NCBI RefSeq assembly: GCF_000725495.1
Contig: NZ_JNZD01000009.1
Span: forward strand, 124,001-188,000
From: Streptomyces aureus
Lineage (GTDB): Bacteria > Actinomycetota > Actinomycetes > Streptomycetales > Streptomycetaceae
DNA length: 64,000 nt
Direction: 5' to 3'
The notes under the pieces are model-generated. The model saw only the letters and a list, made by a program, of their open reading frames with translations, was not told the DNA's origin and searched no databases. Shown here one piece after another: positions 17,502 to 25,819 of the stretch. Numbering within the stretch: the stretch's first letter is position 1; every line of letters starts with the position of its first letter. The position numbers and the translations under genes were made by a program.

Positions 17502-17711
17502 ATGACCGAAGCAACGGATCTCGCCGAGCGCGCGGGCGACCGTGATCCGCGGATCGGGCTGCGGGCGGTCTCCGCGCTGCGGAGGCTGCTGGAGCAGCTC
17601 GAGGCGGTACAGGTGCGCAGCGCGCGCAATCAGGGCTGGTCGTGGCAGGAGATCGCCGCGGAACTCGGAGTGAGCAGGCAGGCCGTGCACAAGAAGTACG
17701 GGAGGCAGTGA
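17502..17711 (+). CDS. Small HTH DNA-binding protein, probable autorepressor
   Basis: A 69-residue protein. Residues 20-42 form a helix (LRAVSALRRLLEQLEAVQVR) and residues 43-69 a helix-turn-helix (GWSWQEIAAELGVSRQAVHK). The start lies directly at the end of two TGTCAA/TTGACA palindromes, so it is likely leaderless and self-repressed. Its stop overlaps the start of the Clp-N gene, with an AGGAGA-rich 3' end providing that gene's ribosome site. HTH/Clp-N pairs are common in Streptomyces and link a regulator to a stress-sensing Clp-N domain. Confidence 0.88.
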   Translation: MTEATDLAERAGDRDPRIGLRAVSALRRLLEQLEAVQVRSARNQGWSWQEIAAELGVSRQAVHKKYGRQ

Positions 17712-18298
17712 TGTTCGAACGCTTCACGAAGGACGCGCGTGCCGTCGTCGAGGGCGCGGTGTCGCACTCCGGGCGGGTGGGGGCCGGGAGCGTCGAGGAG
17801 GAGCACATGCTGCTCGCCCTCCTCGACCGGGAGGGCAGCCGGGGCTCCTTCGCCCTGACCTCGCTCGGGGAGAGCGGGTTCAGGGCGTCACTTGAACGGG
17901 ACCTCGCCGAGGCGCGGCGCAGGGGCGGGCTCTCGCGCGCCGACGCGGACGCCCTCTCCGGGCTCGGTATCGATCTGTCCGAGATCGTCGCCCGGATCGA
18001 GGAGGCTCATGGTGAAGGGGCGCTCGAATCGGGCGGGCGCGGCGGGAACGGCAGGCGCGCCCGGCGCCGGCCCTTCGGGCAGGAGGCGAAGGACGTGCTG
18101 GTACGAGCCCTGCGGATCGCCGCGGCCCGACGCGACCGGCACATCGGGGACGAGCACCTGCTGCTGGCGATCACCCTGCGCGGCGGAGTGGCCGCCGAGG
18201 TCCTGGCCGACCACGGCGTCACCTACGAGTCCGTGACCCGGGTGCTGTACGGCCCGTCCGGGGCGTCCGGCGGGGGCGCGGCGGCGAAGGCGAGCTGA
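17711..18298 (+). CDS. Clp N-terminal domain protein
   Basis: A 195-residue protein containing two Clp-N repeats without AAA+ domains. The first is at about residues 1-75 (FERFTKDARAVVEGAVSHSG, EEEHMLLALL) and the second at about 115-180 (GQEAKDVLVRALRIAAARRD, GDEHLLLAITL). Clp-N modules bind adaptors or substrates of Clp ATPases. A stand-alone form may titrate or sense misfolded protein and affect the small HTH partner encoded just upstream. The C-terminus is Gly/Ser/Ala-rich. The genes overlap by one base. Confidence 0.88.
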   Translation: MFERFTKDARAVVEGAVSHSGRVGAGSVEEEHMLLALLDREGSRGSFALTSLGESGFRASLERDLAEARRRGGLSRADADALSGLGIDLSEIVARIEEAHGEGALESGGRGGNGRRARRRPFGQEAKDVLVRALRIAAARRDRHIGDEHLLLAITLRGGVAAEVLADHGVTYESVTRVLYGPSGASGGGAAAKAS

Positions 18299-18460
18299 GC
18301 GGAGTTCCGGTCGGCCGGCTTGGCCGGCCGGGTTGTGGGTACGGCGGGGTCGGCCGGGACTGCCGGGGCGTGGGTACGGCGGGGCGGCCCGGTCCAGCGG
18401 GGTCGGCCCGGTCGCGGGCGCGGCGGGGGCCACCTGTCGGGCCGTGGGGGGCGGCCCCAC

Positions 18461-18499
18461 CGGCCCGGGGTTCCGCGCGGCGCCCCGAACCCCGGGCCG
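18461..18499. terminator. 13-bp-stem hairpin between convergent genes
   Basis: Arms 18461-18473 and 18487-18499 pair perfectly around a 13-base loop. It sits between the Clp-N gene and the PadR gene. The flanking DNA (18299-18460) is G-rich, with a repeated GTGGGTACGGCGGGG. Confidence 0.65.
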
Positions 18500-18563
18500 A
18501 GGTTCCGGGCGCCGCACGCCGGAGAGCGGGGCGCCGGACCCAAGGACTGCGGTCGCCCGGAGG

Positions 18564-19634
18564 CTAGGCCCGCCTGCTGTGCAGGGCCGCGCCGATGTGG
18601 GCCGCCGCCGACGACAGATGGCGGCGGATGTCGCGGAGCTGGTCCTCCGTGACGCCGTGGTCGCGGGACGCGTCACGGATGTCGTCCCGGAAGCGGTCCA
18701 GCAGCCGGTCCAGGTCCCGGGCCGGGTTGCCACTGGAGCCCTCGTGGGCCCAGGCGGGTTCGTACTCGGCGGGGAAGTCCTCCGGTGTGGCCGAGTACTC
18801 CGGCTCGACGGGTGCTCCCGAGGGCGTACGGCCGAAGCCGAAGTCCTTTCCCAGGTCCTTGCCGAAGTTCTTCCCGAAGTCGCCGAACTCCTTGGCCAGT
18901 TCGGTCAGCCCCTCGCGCACGCCCGTCGGCCAGTCCCCGCGAGCGAAGTGGTCCTGGACCTGGTCCTGGACGCGCTTGGCCATGCGCTGCATCTCCTCCT
19001 GGGCCTGGGCGCGGGCCTTCTCCTGCGCCTCCTTGGCCTGGCGGCGGGCGCGCTGCGCCTCGTCCCGCGCGCGGCGGCTCTCGTCCTTCGCGCGGCGGGC
19101 CTGCTCCTTCCACTCCTGGCGGGCGCGCCGCATCTCCTCCTTCGCGGCCCGCCACGACTCCCTGTCGTGGAGGTCGTCGAAGCCGCCGAACCCGCCCGCC
19201 GCCGCCTCGTCGGGCTGCTGCGGCCGGGTGCCGCCCGGGGAGCCCCGGCGCGCCTCCGTGGCCGCCGCCCGCATCTCGCGGCGCAGATCACCGGCCGCGC
19301 CCCGGACGTCCGCGCGGATCTCCGCCGCGAGCTCCGCGACCGACTCGCGGATCTCCAGCTCCAGATCGGCCAGTTCGCCGCTGCGGTCGGCCAGTTCGGC
19401 ACGGCCCGCGTCGGTGATCGCGTACACCTTCCGGCCGCCCTCGGAGGTGTGCGTGACGAGGCCCTCGGCCTCCAGTTTCGCCAGCCGCGGGTAGACGGTG
19501 CCGGCCGAGGGCGCGTACAGGCCCTGGAAGCGCTCCTCCAGGAGGCGGATCACCTCGTACCCGTGGCGCGGGGCCTCGTCGAGCAGCTTGAGGAGGTACA
19601 GACGCAGTCGGCCGTGGGCGAAGACGGGGGCCAT
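18564..19634 (-). CDS. PadR family transcriptional regulator with a long coiled-coil extension
   Basis: A 356-residue regulator. Residues 1-75 are the PadR winged helix (GRLRLYLLKLLDEAPRHGYE, YPRLAKLEAEGLVTH, and a wing strand GGRKVYAIT). A very long Arg/Glu/Ala-rich helix follows at about 160-240 (AKEEMRRARQEWKEQARRAK), much longer than in usual PadR proteins of about 110-180 residues, and suggests an extended dimer. The C-terminus (about 310-350) is another helical region. It follows the DUF4097 gene with a one-base gap and probably represses the operon through the palindrome at 20655-20680. Confidence 0.88.
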   Translation of the reverse strand: MAPVFAHGRLRLYLLKLLDEAPRHGYEVIRLLEERFQGLYAPSAGTVYPRLAKLEAEGLVTHTSEGGRKVYAITDAGRAELADRSGELADLELEIRESVAELAAEIRADVRGAAGDLRREMRAAATEARRGSPGGTRPQQPDEAAAGGFGGFDDLHDRESWRAAKEEMRRARQEWKEQARRAKDESRRARDEAQRARRQAKEAQEKARAQAQEEMQRMAKRVQDQVQDHFARGDWPTGVREGLTELAKEFGDFGKNFGKDLGKDFGFGRTPSGAPVEPEYSATPEDFPAEYEPAWAHEGSSGNPARDLDRLLDRFRDDIRDASRDHGVTEDQLRDIRRHLSSAAAHIGAALHSRRA

Positions 19635-19635
19635 G

Positions 19636-20586
19636 TCAGAGCACCTTCTTGTCGGTCGCGGAGTCGGCCGGCCGGCCCTCGGCGGTGTCGTCGCCCCGGG
19701 CGTCGCCCTCGGCCTTGTCCATGCCCGGGACGGCCGCCGTGTCCCGGGGTCCGGGAGCGTCCTCGAAGGGTTCGTCCTCCGCCGGAGGCCTGCGCAGCAG
19801 GGCGATCGAGCCCGAGACGGTCATCGCCTTCAGTCTGCCGTTGCCCGCGCCGAGCCGGCCGGTGATCTTCTTGGCGCCCCACTGGCCGTTGACCCGCAGG
19901 TCCTCGAAGGCGCTGGAGACGCTGCCGCTCGCGGTGTTGGCCTCCACCTCGGCGTCAGCGGGGTGGGGGAGCCGGATGGCGATCTCGCCCGAGACGTTCG
20001 ACAGCCGGACGTCGGTGGGGGCGCCCGTGACGTCCAGGTCCACGATCATCGAGCCGCTCACCGACTCGGCCCGCACGGAGGAGCCGGAGCCCTCGACGAC
20101 GGTCAGGTCCCCGGAGACGGAGTTGAACCGCAGGTCGCCGGTGACGGCCTGGGCCTCCAGGTTCCCCGAGACGGTCTCCACATGGGCCGGGCCCGCGACC
20201 CGCACCAGCGTGGTGTCGCCGGTGACGCCCTTGACCTGGACCCGTCCGTCCACGCCCGAGACCACGGCGGCGGCCCCGACCACGCCCACCTCGACGTGCG
20301 TACCGGCCGGGACGGCCAGGGAGACCACGGCCGCGCGGCGCCAGCCCTTGCGGTCGAGCCACTTGAGGAAGCCCTTCCAGGGGAGGTCGTCGTACGCCAC
20401 GGTGAGCGTGCCGCCCTCCTGGCTCACCTGGAGCGGGGGGCCGTCCAGCTCGGACACCTCCAGCCGGGCGGAACCCTCGTCGGTCCCCACGACGTTCACC
20501 GTTCCGTTGACGATGCGTACGCGCAGCGTCTGCACGGGGCCGTCGAAGGAGAGCTTCTTCGGCTCTGTCACGGACCACTCGGACAT
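19636..20586 (-). CDS. DUF4097 beta-strand-repeat protein
   Basis: A 316-residue protein made of short beta repeats (VSGDLTVVEGSGSSVRAESV, SGNLEAQAVTGDLRF and similar), the DUF4097 right-handed beta fold. No signal peptide is seen. The start at 20586 follows GAGGAGG by 7 bases. It is the first gene of a two-gene operon with PadR; DUF4097/PadR pairs are frequent in actinobacteria, though the role is unknown. The C-terminal 60 residues are charged and low in complexity (DEPFEDAPGPRD). Confidence 0.87.
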   Translation of the reverse strand: MSEWSVTEPKKLSFDGPVQTLRVRIVNGTVNVVGTDEGSARLEVSELDGPPLQVSQEGGTLTVAYDDLPWKGFLKWLDRKGWRRAAVVSLAVPAGTHVEVGVVGAAAVVSGVDGRVQVKGVTGDTTLVRVAGPAHVETVSGNLEAQAVTGDLRFNSVSGDLTVVEGSGSSVRAESVSGSMIVDLDVTGAPTDVRLSNVSGEIAIRLPHPADAEVEANTASGSVSSAFEDLRVNGQWGAKKITGRLGAGNGRLKAMTVSGSIALLRRPPAEDEPFEDAPGPRDTAAVPGMDKAEGDARGDDTAEGRPADSATDKKVL

Positions 20587-20654
20587 GGTGCAGACCTCCT
20601 CGACCGGCCGGACCCTCGGACGAGCCCGAACTCGACGCGCCATATCGCGTCTCC

Positions 20655-20680
20655 CGTATTCACGATATATCGCGGATACG
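20655..20680. promoter_or_regulatory. 26-bp near-perfect palindrome, probable PadR operator
   Basis: CGTATTCACGATATATCGCG and the following GATACG form an imperfect dyad centred on the perfect CGATATATCG; only two base pairs fail. It lies 69 bases upstream of the DUF4097 start, and a TTGACT (minus strand, 20684-20689) is next to it as a possible -35. An A/T-rich dyad is typical for PadR self-regulation. PadR binding itself is inferred. Confidence 0.72.
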
Positions 20681-20749
20681 GAAAGTCAAGACACCCGTTC
20701 TGGGGATCACTGCTACGTTGAAATGGGCAAATCGCCCTAAAGTAGGGCT

Positions 20750-21583
20750 ATGTCGACTGCTTCCGGCGCGTCCCGGGACGACCGTCCGGCCCCCGGGGCC
20801 CTGCTGCTGTGCCGGGCCCGTCCCGAGTCGGCCGGTCCCGCCGCCCAGCTGCTGCGCGAACGGATGCTGCTGGCCGGGGCGGGACCCGACTGGAGCGTGC
20901 TGGTCCCCGAGGGCAAGCCCTGGCAGCACGGCACCGAACCCGTCGACCGCGTGCTCACCGGCTGGGCCGCCGCGCTCGCCGTCGGCGCGCCCTGGCCCGT
21001 ACTCGCCCTGTGGTGGGACACCGACCGCAGCGGCTTCACGCTGGCCTCGGGCTTCCGCCGCACCGTGGGCTACGAATGGCTGGCGAACGGCACCCCGGTC
21101 GGCCAGGACGAGGCGATGCACACCTTCGCCGCGCGCCTGGGCCTCGACCCGGTCCTCGACATCCAGGCGCTCGAACCGCTGACGCAGCCCGACCCGGCGT
21201 CCGACGCGCCCGCGCGCGTGCGCGGCCTTCTCGCCGTCCTCACCCGCGCGGGGGTGCGCCTCCCGGACGGCGTCGAACCCGGCGAGAGCGTGGACCGGCT
21301 CCGCGACGCGGTCCGGATCCGTCCCGACGCCGAGCAGATCGAGTGGTCCGGCTGGCGTGCCGCCGTCGGCGCGGAACTCGACGTGGTGGAGAGCGGGGGG
21401 CTCGGGCCCTGGCTGCGCGGACCGCGGGCCCGCACCCTCGCCGCGGTCCAGCTGGCCGTCGGCCTCCCGCTCACGGCCTGGGGCATCCGCCGGCACAGCG
21501 GCGGCTGGACCGTCGCCGGCGCGGTCCTGACGCTCCGCGGCCTCCTCGGCCTGGCGTACGACCAGCTGCGCGCCTACGACTGA
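20750..21583 (+). CDS. Conserved hypothetical protein
   Basis: A 277-residue protein I cannot assign. The N-terminal 190 residues look globular and mixed alpha/beta, with conserved-looking aromatic patches (WPVLALWWDTDRSGFTLASG, VGYEWLANGTPVG). The C-terminus (about 225-270) has hydrophobic stretches (TLAAVQLAVGLPLTAWGIRR; WTVAGAVLTLRGLLGL) that could be one or two membrane segments. Only a weak ribosome site (AGGG) precedes the ATG. A small hairpin, GGGC-AAATC-GCCC, lies just upstream. Confidence 0.75.
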   Translation: MSTASGASRDDRPAPGALLLCRARPESAGPAAQLLRERMLLAGAGPDWSVLVPEGKPWQHGTEPVDRVLTGWAAALAVGAPWPVLALWWDTDRSGFTLASGFRRTVGYEWLANGTPVGQDEAMHTFAARLGLDPVLDIQALEPLTQPDPASDAPARVRGLLAVLTRAGVRLPDGVEPGESVDRLRDAVRIRPDAEQIEWSGWRAAVGAELDVVESGGLGPWLRGPRARTLAAVQLAVGLPLTAWGIRRHSGGWTVAGAVLTLRGLLGLAYDQLRAYD

Positions 21584-21607
21584 ACGCCCCGGGCCCGGGG
21601 AACGTCC

Positions 21608-21793
21608 CTACGCGTCGTCCTCGTCCTCGTCGTCCAGCCGGGCCAGCCAGGTCGCCAGCCGCTCCACCGGCACCTCGAAGTCCGGGTTGAGGTCGACGAA
21701 CGTACGCAGCTGCTCGGCGAGCCACTCGAAGGTGACCTCTTCCTCGCCGCGCCGCTTCTCAAGTTCCTCGATGCCGCGGTCGGTGAAGTACAT
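21608..21793 (-). CDS. DUF6104 family small acidic protein
   Basis: A 61-residue protein (start MYFTDRGIEELEKRRGEEEV) with a conserved helical body (WLAEQLRTFVDLNPDFEVPV) and an acidic tail (LDDEDEDDA). It matches the actinobacterial DUF6104 family, whose function is unknown. It converges with the preceding hypothetical gene, 24 bases apart, and is divergent from the conflict-type operon starting at 21949. Confidence 0.85.
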   Translation of the reverse strand: MYFTDRGIEELEKRRGEEEVTFEWLAEQLRTFVDLNPDFEVPVERLATWLARLDDEDEDDA

Positions 21794-21948
21794 GGATGGT
21801 GCTCCGTGGGTGAAAGGGAAGTGGAACGCTGGGAAAAAGGATAGGCGCGGGGGCGGGGCCCGCGGAGGGCCTCTGTCGGGGCCGGGTCCCGGCCGCTAGC
21901 CTGCAAGGTCGGCTCGTGCCACGGGGGCGTGGGGGAACGGGGGATGCC

Positions 21949-22503
21949 ATGAGCGACGCGGTGACGCGCATAGCGCGGATCGAGATGCCCGACGGGACAC
22001 CGGTGTGGGCGCGGATCTCCGGGGCGGACGAGCTGGAGGACCCCGGCGGCGAGCTGTCCCTGACGGACGTCGGCTTCGCGGAGCGCGTCGAGGCGCAGGT
22101 CGAGAGCCTTCAGTCGCTGATCACCGGGGTCGCCCGCTCCCTCGCCGTCCCGCTGCGCGCGGTACGGCCCGACGAGGTGAGCGTCGAGTTCGGCATCGAG
22201 CTGACCGCGAAGGCGGGCAAGGTGGTCGGCCTGCTCGCGGACGGGGAGGCCAAGGCGGCGATCACGGTCACGCTGACCTGGAACGGCGGCCCGCCGGACC
22301 CGACCACGCCCGCGAACCGGACGGCGATCCCGGGTCCGACCCCGGCCCCGACCACGACACCGGCCCCGACCGCATCCCCGCACCCGACCCCGGCCACGCC
22401 CCCACCCCCCGGACCGCCCGCCTCCGCCCCGCACGCGGGCGCGTCTCCCGGCGCCCCGGCGCACGGCGGGGCCACCGATCCCTCCGGCGGGGGCGGGGCA
22501 TGA
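21949..22503 (+). CDS. Trypsin-co-occurring domain protein (CU044_2847 / Trypco1 type)
   Basis: A 184-residue protein. Residues 1-105 form the Trypco1-type domain (RIEMPDGTPVWARISG, VEAQVESLQSLITGVARSL, DEVSVEFGIELTAKAGKVVG), found next to trypsin-fold proteases in predicted conflict operons. Residues 110-184 are a Pro/Thr/Ala-rich linker. The ATG at 21949 lies 8 bases after GGGG. The stop overlaps the ATG of the protease gene (22500-22503), so the two are made together. The domain may bind the protease or its substrate; that is inferred from context. It is the first gene of the 21.9-29.1 kb operon. Confidence 0.85.
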   Translation: MSDAVTRIARIEMPDGTPVWARISGADELEDPGGELSLTDVGFAERVEAQVESLQSLITGVARSLAVPLRAVRPDEVSVEFGIELTAKAGKVVGLLADGEAKAAITVTLTWNGGPPDPTTPANRTAIPGPTPAPTTTPAPTASPHPTPATPPPPGPPASAPHAGASPGAPAHGGATDPSGGGGA

Positions 22504-24626
22504 CGGACGGGCACGCCCCGGGCGCACCGGGCGGCCCCGGGAACGCTCAGCGTGCGCTGCGTGATCTCGTCATGGCCGCCACCGTGCGCATCCATCGCGC
22601 GGGCCCCGGGTATGCCCAGGACGAACCCGGCACGTTCCTCGGGAGCGGCTTCTTCATCGCTCCGAACTGGGTTCTGACCTGCGCACATGTGGTCCGGAGC
22701 GGGGAGGGGGACGAGGTGCGGGTGGTGTACGAGAAGGGGCCGGGCCGCGGGACGTCCGCCGTCACCGGCGAGATCGCGACGGTCCTTCCGGAGGACCGCG
22801 CCGGCATCCCGGTGCGAGGCACCTGGCCGTCCCCCGACCTCGCGCTGGTGCGGCTGCGCGAGCCGGTGGACCACGACTGCGCGTACGTCACCGAACGCCC
22901 GGCCGCCTACTACGAGGAGTCGGTGGTCCTCTACTCCGGCTGGTCCGTCGTCGGCGGGGAACTGCGCCGGCTGAGCGGCACCTGCTCGGTCCAGGGCACG
23001 CTCGGCGGCTGGTCCGACGACGAGCAGATCCGCCTCGGCGGTGACGTCCTGCCGCCCGGCGTCTCGGGCGGGCCGGTCGTCGACCCCGTCCGCGGCGAGG
23101 TCGTCGGCGTCCTGAAGTCGCGCACGGACCGGGGGCTCGGCGGCACCTGCACGGGAGTGGAGCAGTTACGGTCCCTGCCGGTGCCGGACGGGGAGCCGGC
23201 CGCCGAGCACGACGACCCGTACCAAGCCGTCTTCCACGCCCACGACCGCTACCACCGGGACCGGCAGCGCCATCCGGACACCGACCGGAACACCTGGGCC
23301 GACGTCCAGAACCAGCTCGGCGCCCGGCCCGGCCGGGTGCTCAGCCCCGAGGAGCGCACCCAGCTGCTGGGCCGGCTCGCCGACCTGCCGCCCCCGGTCA
23401 GCACCCGCGCCCTGCTCGGCCTCCTCGAATCCCTCGCGGGCGACCGCACCGCGATACCGCATCCGGCGCCGCGCGGCTGGCGCGACGGACTCGGGGCGCT
23501 GTACGAGAGCGCGCGGCACGACGCCGCCCTCGACCTCGTCCTCGACTACGCCATGCGCGCGATGTCCGCCGAACGCCCCTTCGTCACCCCGGGCACCCGG
23601 GCCGCCGAAAGGGCGCTGTGGGAATGGGTGCGCCAGACCGCCGAGGGCCGGCCGGGTCCCGCGTACCGGCGCCGTCTCGGCCAGCAGTGGATCGAACGGC
23701 TCCAGCTGGCGCCCCGCGGTCCCCTTCCGGCGGAAGCAGAGGCGGCGCACGCCACCGCGCACAGCGCCGACCGTGCGCCCCGCCTGTTCGTCCTGCTCGA
23801 ACTGGAGCAGCTGGGCTGGGAGCCGGGCCGCTGCGACTGGCACGTCTCGGTGGGCCGCCCCACCGGGGAGGTGGTGCGGCTGCGCGACGGCGAGCGCACC
23901 CCGCTGGAGGAACTTCCGGACGCGCTCGGACCGCACCTGACGGAGGCCTTCCGGCACTGCGACGAACCCGGACGGCCCGCCGGCCTCCAGGTGGCGCTGC
24001 CCCATCTGCTGCTCGGACTCGACGTCGACGCCTGGCGGCTCGGCCCGGACGACACCCCGCTCGGTGCCCGCCGGCCCGTCGTCGTGCGCTGCGCCGACCG
24101 GGAACAGCTGCCCGAACCGCCCGGACCGGCCGCCCCGGACGGCGGGCCGTTCCCGTCGGACGAGGAACGCCACGAGCGCGAGGCGCGCTGGCGCTGGATC
24201 CACGCCCACGGCGCCCAGGCCGAGATCCTCGACTGCGAGGACGGGCTGCGGGTACCGGTACCGGCGGCGGAGTCGCTGCGCGGGCTCCCGCACAAGACGA
24301 TCCCGGTGCTCTGCCGCTACGGCGACCACCGCTTCGAGGACGACCCGGTCGCCATCGTCCGGATCGTGCACGGCGGATACGGCGTCGCGCTGTGGCGGCG
24401 CTGGCGCGGGCAGTCCGAGGCGGTCTGCGGCGAGTTCCACCGAAGAGCCGGGGACACCGTGGCGGGCGCGGGCGGCGCCGACCGTCTGCCCGACCTGGTG
24501 CACGCCCTGCGGGCCGGGCTGAGCGAGGGCCGGCCGGAGACGTACTGGGCCCACGGGATCGCCCTCTTCTACGACGATCCGCGCCGGCCCCTGCCCGGGA
24601 CCGGAGACCTGCTGGAGGCGCCATGA
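22500..24626 (+). CDS. Trypsin-like serine protease with VMAP-type C-terminal domain
   Basis: A 708-residue protein with no signal peptide, so probably cytoplasmic. Residues 20-215 are a trypsin-fold protease with a complete triad: His63 in WVLTCAHVV, Asp113 in SPDLALVRL and Ser189 in LPPGVSGGPVV. Residues about 225-410 are helical and fit an effector-associated or death-like adaptor module. Residues about 430-705 (LFVLLELEQLGWEPGRCDWH, LPHKTIPVLCRYGDHRFEDD) resemble the VMAP C-terminal domain of vWA-MoxR-associated proteins. Proteolysis controlled by the downstream ATPase and vWA protein is the likely mode. Its stop overlaps the 54-aa ORF, ATGA at 24623. Confidence 0.88.
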   Translation: MTDGHAPGAPGGPGNAQRALRDLVMAATVRIHRAGPGYAQDEPGTFLGSGFFIAPNWVLTCAHVVRSGEGDEVRVVYEKGPGRGTSAVTGEIATVLPEDRAGIPVRGTWPSPDLALVRLREPVDHDCAYVTERPAAYYEESVVLYSGWSVVGGELRRLSGTCSVQGTLGGWSDDEQIRLGGDVLPPGVSGGPVVDPVRGEVVGVLKSRTDRGLGGTCTGVEQLRSLPVPDGEPAAEHDDPYQAVFHAHDRYHRDRQRHPDTDRNTWADVQNQLGARPGRVLSPEERTQLLGRLADLPPPVSTRALLGLLESLAGDRTAIPHPAPRGWRDGLGALYESARHDAALDLVLDYAMRAMSAERPFVTPGTRAAERALWEWVRQTAEGRPGPAYRRRLGQQWIERLQLAPRGPLPAEAEAAHATAHSADRAPRLFVLLELEQLGWEPGRCDWHVSVGRPTGEVVRLRDGERTPLEELPDALGPHLTEAFRHCDEPGRPAGLQVALPHLLLGLDVDAWRLGPDDTPLGARRPVVVRCADREQLPEPPGPAAPDGGPFPSDEERHEREARWRWIHAHGAQAEILDCEDGLRVPVPAAESLRGLPHKTIPVLCRYGDHRFEDDPVAIVRIVHGGYGVALWRRWRGQSEAVCGEFHRRAGDTVAGAGGADRLPDLVHALRAGLSEGRPETYWAHGIALFYDDPRRPLPGTGDLLEAP

Positions 24627-24787
24627 CCGAGGCGGTGGACCAGGGGTCGCGCCCTGCTCGGAAGTGGCCCAAGTGGACTGCCGCGAGCTCCTCTTGGGAC
24701 CTTACGGCGCCCTCCGCGGATCGATACGGTGAGGCGACGATCGACGGCTGCCGGGGTGGACGAGTGACGGCGAGGACTGGGCAATGA
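24623..24787 (+). CDS. Unannotated 54-residue peptide bridging protease and ATPase genes
   Basis: A 54-residue frame starts in an ATGA overlap with the protease stop (24623-24626) and ends in an ATGA overlap with the ATPase start (24784-24787). Four-base overlaps at both ends are hard to explain unless it is translated. The peptide (start [10 protein letters not shown]) is rich in Trp and small residues: [20 protein letters not shown] and a single Cys near residue 43. Third-position GC is roughly 78%, lower than in the neighbours. With a cyclophane-type radical SAM enzyme 5 kb downstream, a RiPP precursor is possible; it could equally be a small regulatory subunit or merely a spacer for coupling. 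Confidence 0.6.
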   Translation: MTEAVDQGSRPARKWPKWTAASSSWDLTAPSADRYGEATIDGCRGGRVTARTGQ

Positions 24788-25812
24788 CCGATTCCAGCGA
24801 GTGGCTCATCTACCGAGGCGCAGGCGAACCCCACGACGGCCTGGACCGGCTCCCGGCCCCGCCGCCCTGGCGCGACTTCGCGAGCCGGGACGCCGCCGGG
24901 GGCGACGGCGACGGCTCCGAGGACCGCAGGCTCGGCGCGTACCGGCACCTGGCCGAACTGCACCGGCCCGGCGCCGAGGAACTGGAGATGATCAACGCGG
25001 CGCTCTATCTGCGCCGGCCCCTGCTGGTCACCGGCAGCCCCGGCGCGGGCAAGAGCACGCTCGCGCACTCGGTGGCGTACGAACTCGGTCTCGGCAACGT
25101 CCTGCGCTGGCCGATCGTCAGCCGCTCGACGCTGCAGGACGGGCTCTACCAGTACGATGCGATCGCCCGGCTCCAGGACGTGCAGATGGCCGCGCCGCAG
25201 GGCGCCGACCCGGCCGCTCCCGGCGCCCCCGGATCCGTCGAGGGCATCGGCAGCTACATCCGGCTGGGCCCGCTCGGCACCGCGCTGCTGCCCTCCGACA
25301 CCCCGCGCGTCCTGCTCATCGACGAGCTCGACAAGAGTGACATCGACCTGCCCAACGACCTCCTGAACGTCCTGGAGGAGGGCGAGTTCGCGATCCGCGA
25401 GCTGGAGCGCGTCGCCGACCGGCTGCCCGGAGGCGAGGCCGAGGTGCTCACCGCCGACGGCACCAGGGCGAGGGTCCGCGACGGCCGGGTGCGCTGCCAC
25501 GCCTTCCCCTTCGTCGTCCTCACCAGCAACGGAGAGCGCGACTTCCCGGCCCCGCTGATGCGCCGCTGCATCCACCTCGAACTGGGCCGCCCGGACCACA
25601 AGCGGCTCGCCACCTTCGTACGGGCCCACCTCGGCGACGAGGCGGCCCGGGCCGGGGACGATCTGATCACCCACTTCCTGGAGCGCTCGCGCAGCGAACT
25701 CGTCGCCGCCGACCAGCTGCTGAACGCCATCTACCTGACCGACGCCGCGGCCCCGGCCAGCCGCGACCGGCTCGCCGACCAGCTCATCCAGCGACTCGAC
25801 CGTCCGAGGTGA
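24784..25812 (+). CDS. MoxR-type AAA+ ATPase
   Basis: A 342-residue AAA+ ATPase of the MoxR group, which remodels or activates partner proteins that carry vWA domains. Walker A is GSPGAGKST (residues 84-92), Walker B is [11 protein letters not shown] (Asp180, Glu181), sensor 1 is in [11 protein letters not shown] and an arginine finger is in [10 protein letters not shown] variable 45-residue N-terminus precedes the core. It lies between the protease and the vWA/TPR protein, 7 bases before the latter, the arrangement described for MoxR/vWA/VMAP systems. Conservation of both catalytic acids suggests real ATP hydrolysis. Confidence 0.92.
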   Translation: MTDSSEWLIYRGAGEPHDGLDRLPAPPPWRDFASRDAAGGDGDGSEDRRLGAYRHLAELHRPGAEELEMINAALYLRRPLLVTGSPGAGKSTLAHSVAYELGLGNVLRWPIVSRSTLQDGLYQYDAIARLQDVQMAAPQGADPAAPGAPGSVEGIGSYIRLGPLGTALLPSDTPRVLLIDELDKSDIDLPNDLLNVLEEGEFAIRELERVADRLPGGEAEVLTADGTRARVRDGRVRCHAFPFVVLTSNGERDFPAPLMRRCIHLELGRPDHKRLATFVRAHLGDEAARAGDDLITHFLERSRSELVAADQLLNAIYLTDAAAPASRDRLADQLIQRLDRPR

Positions 25813-25819
25813 CGCGCTG

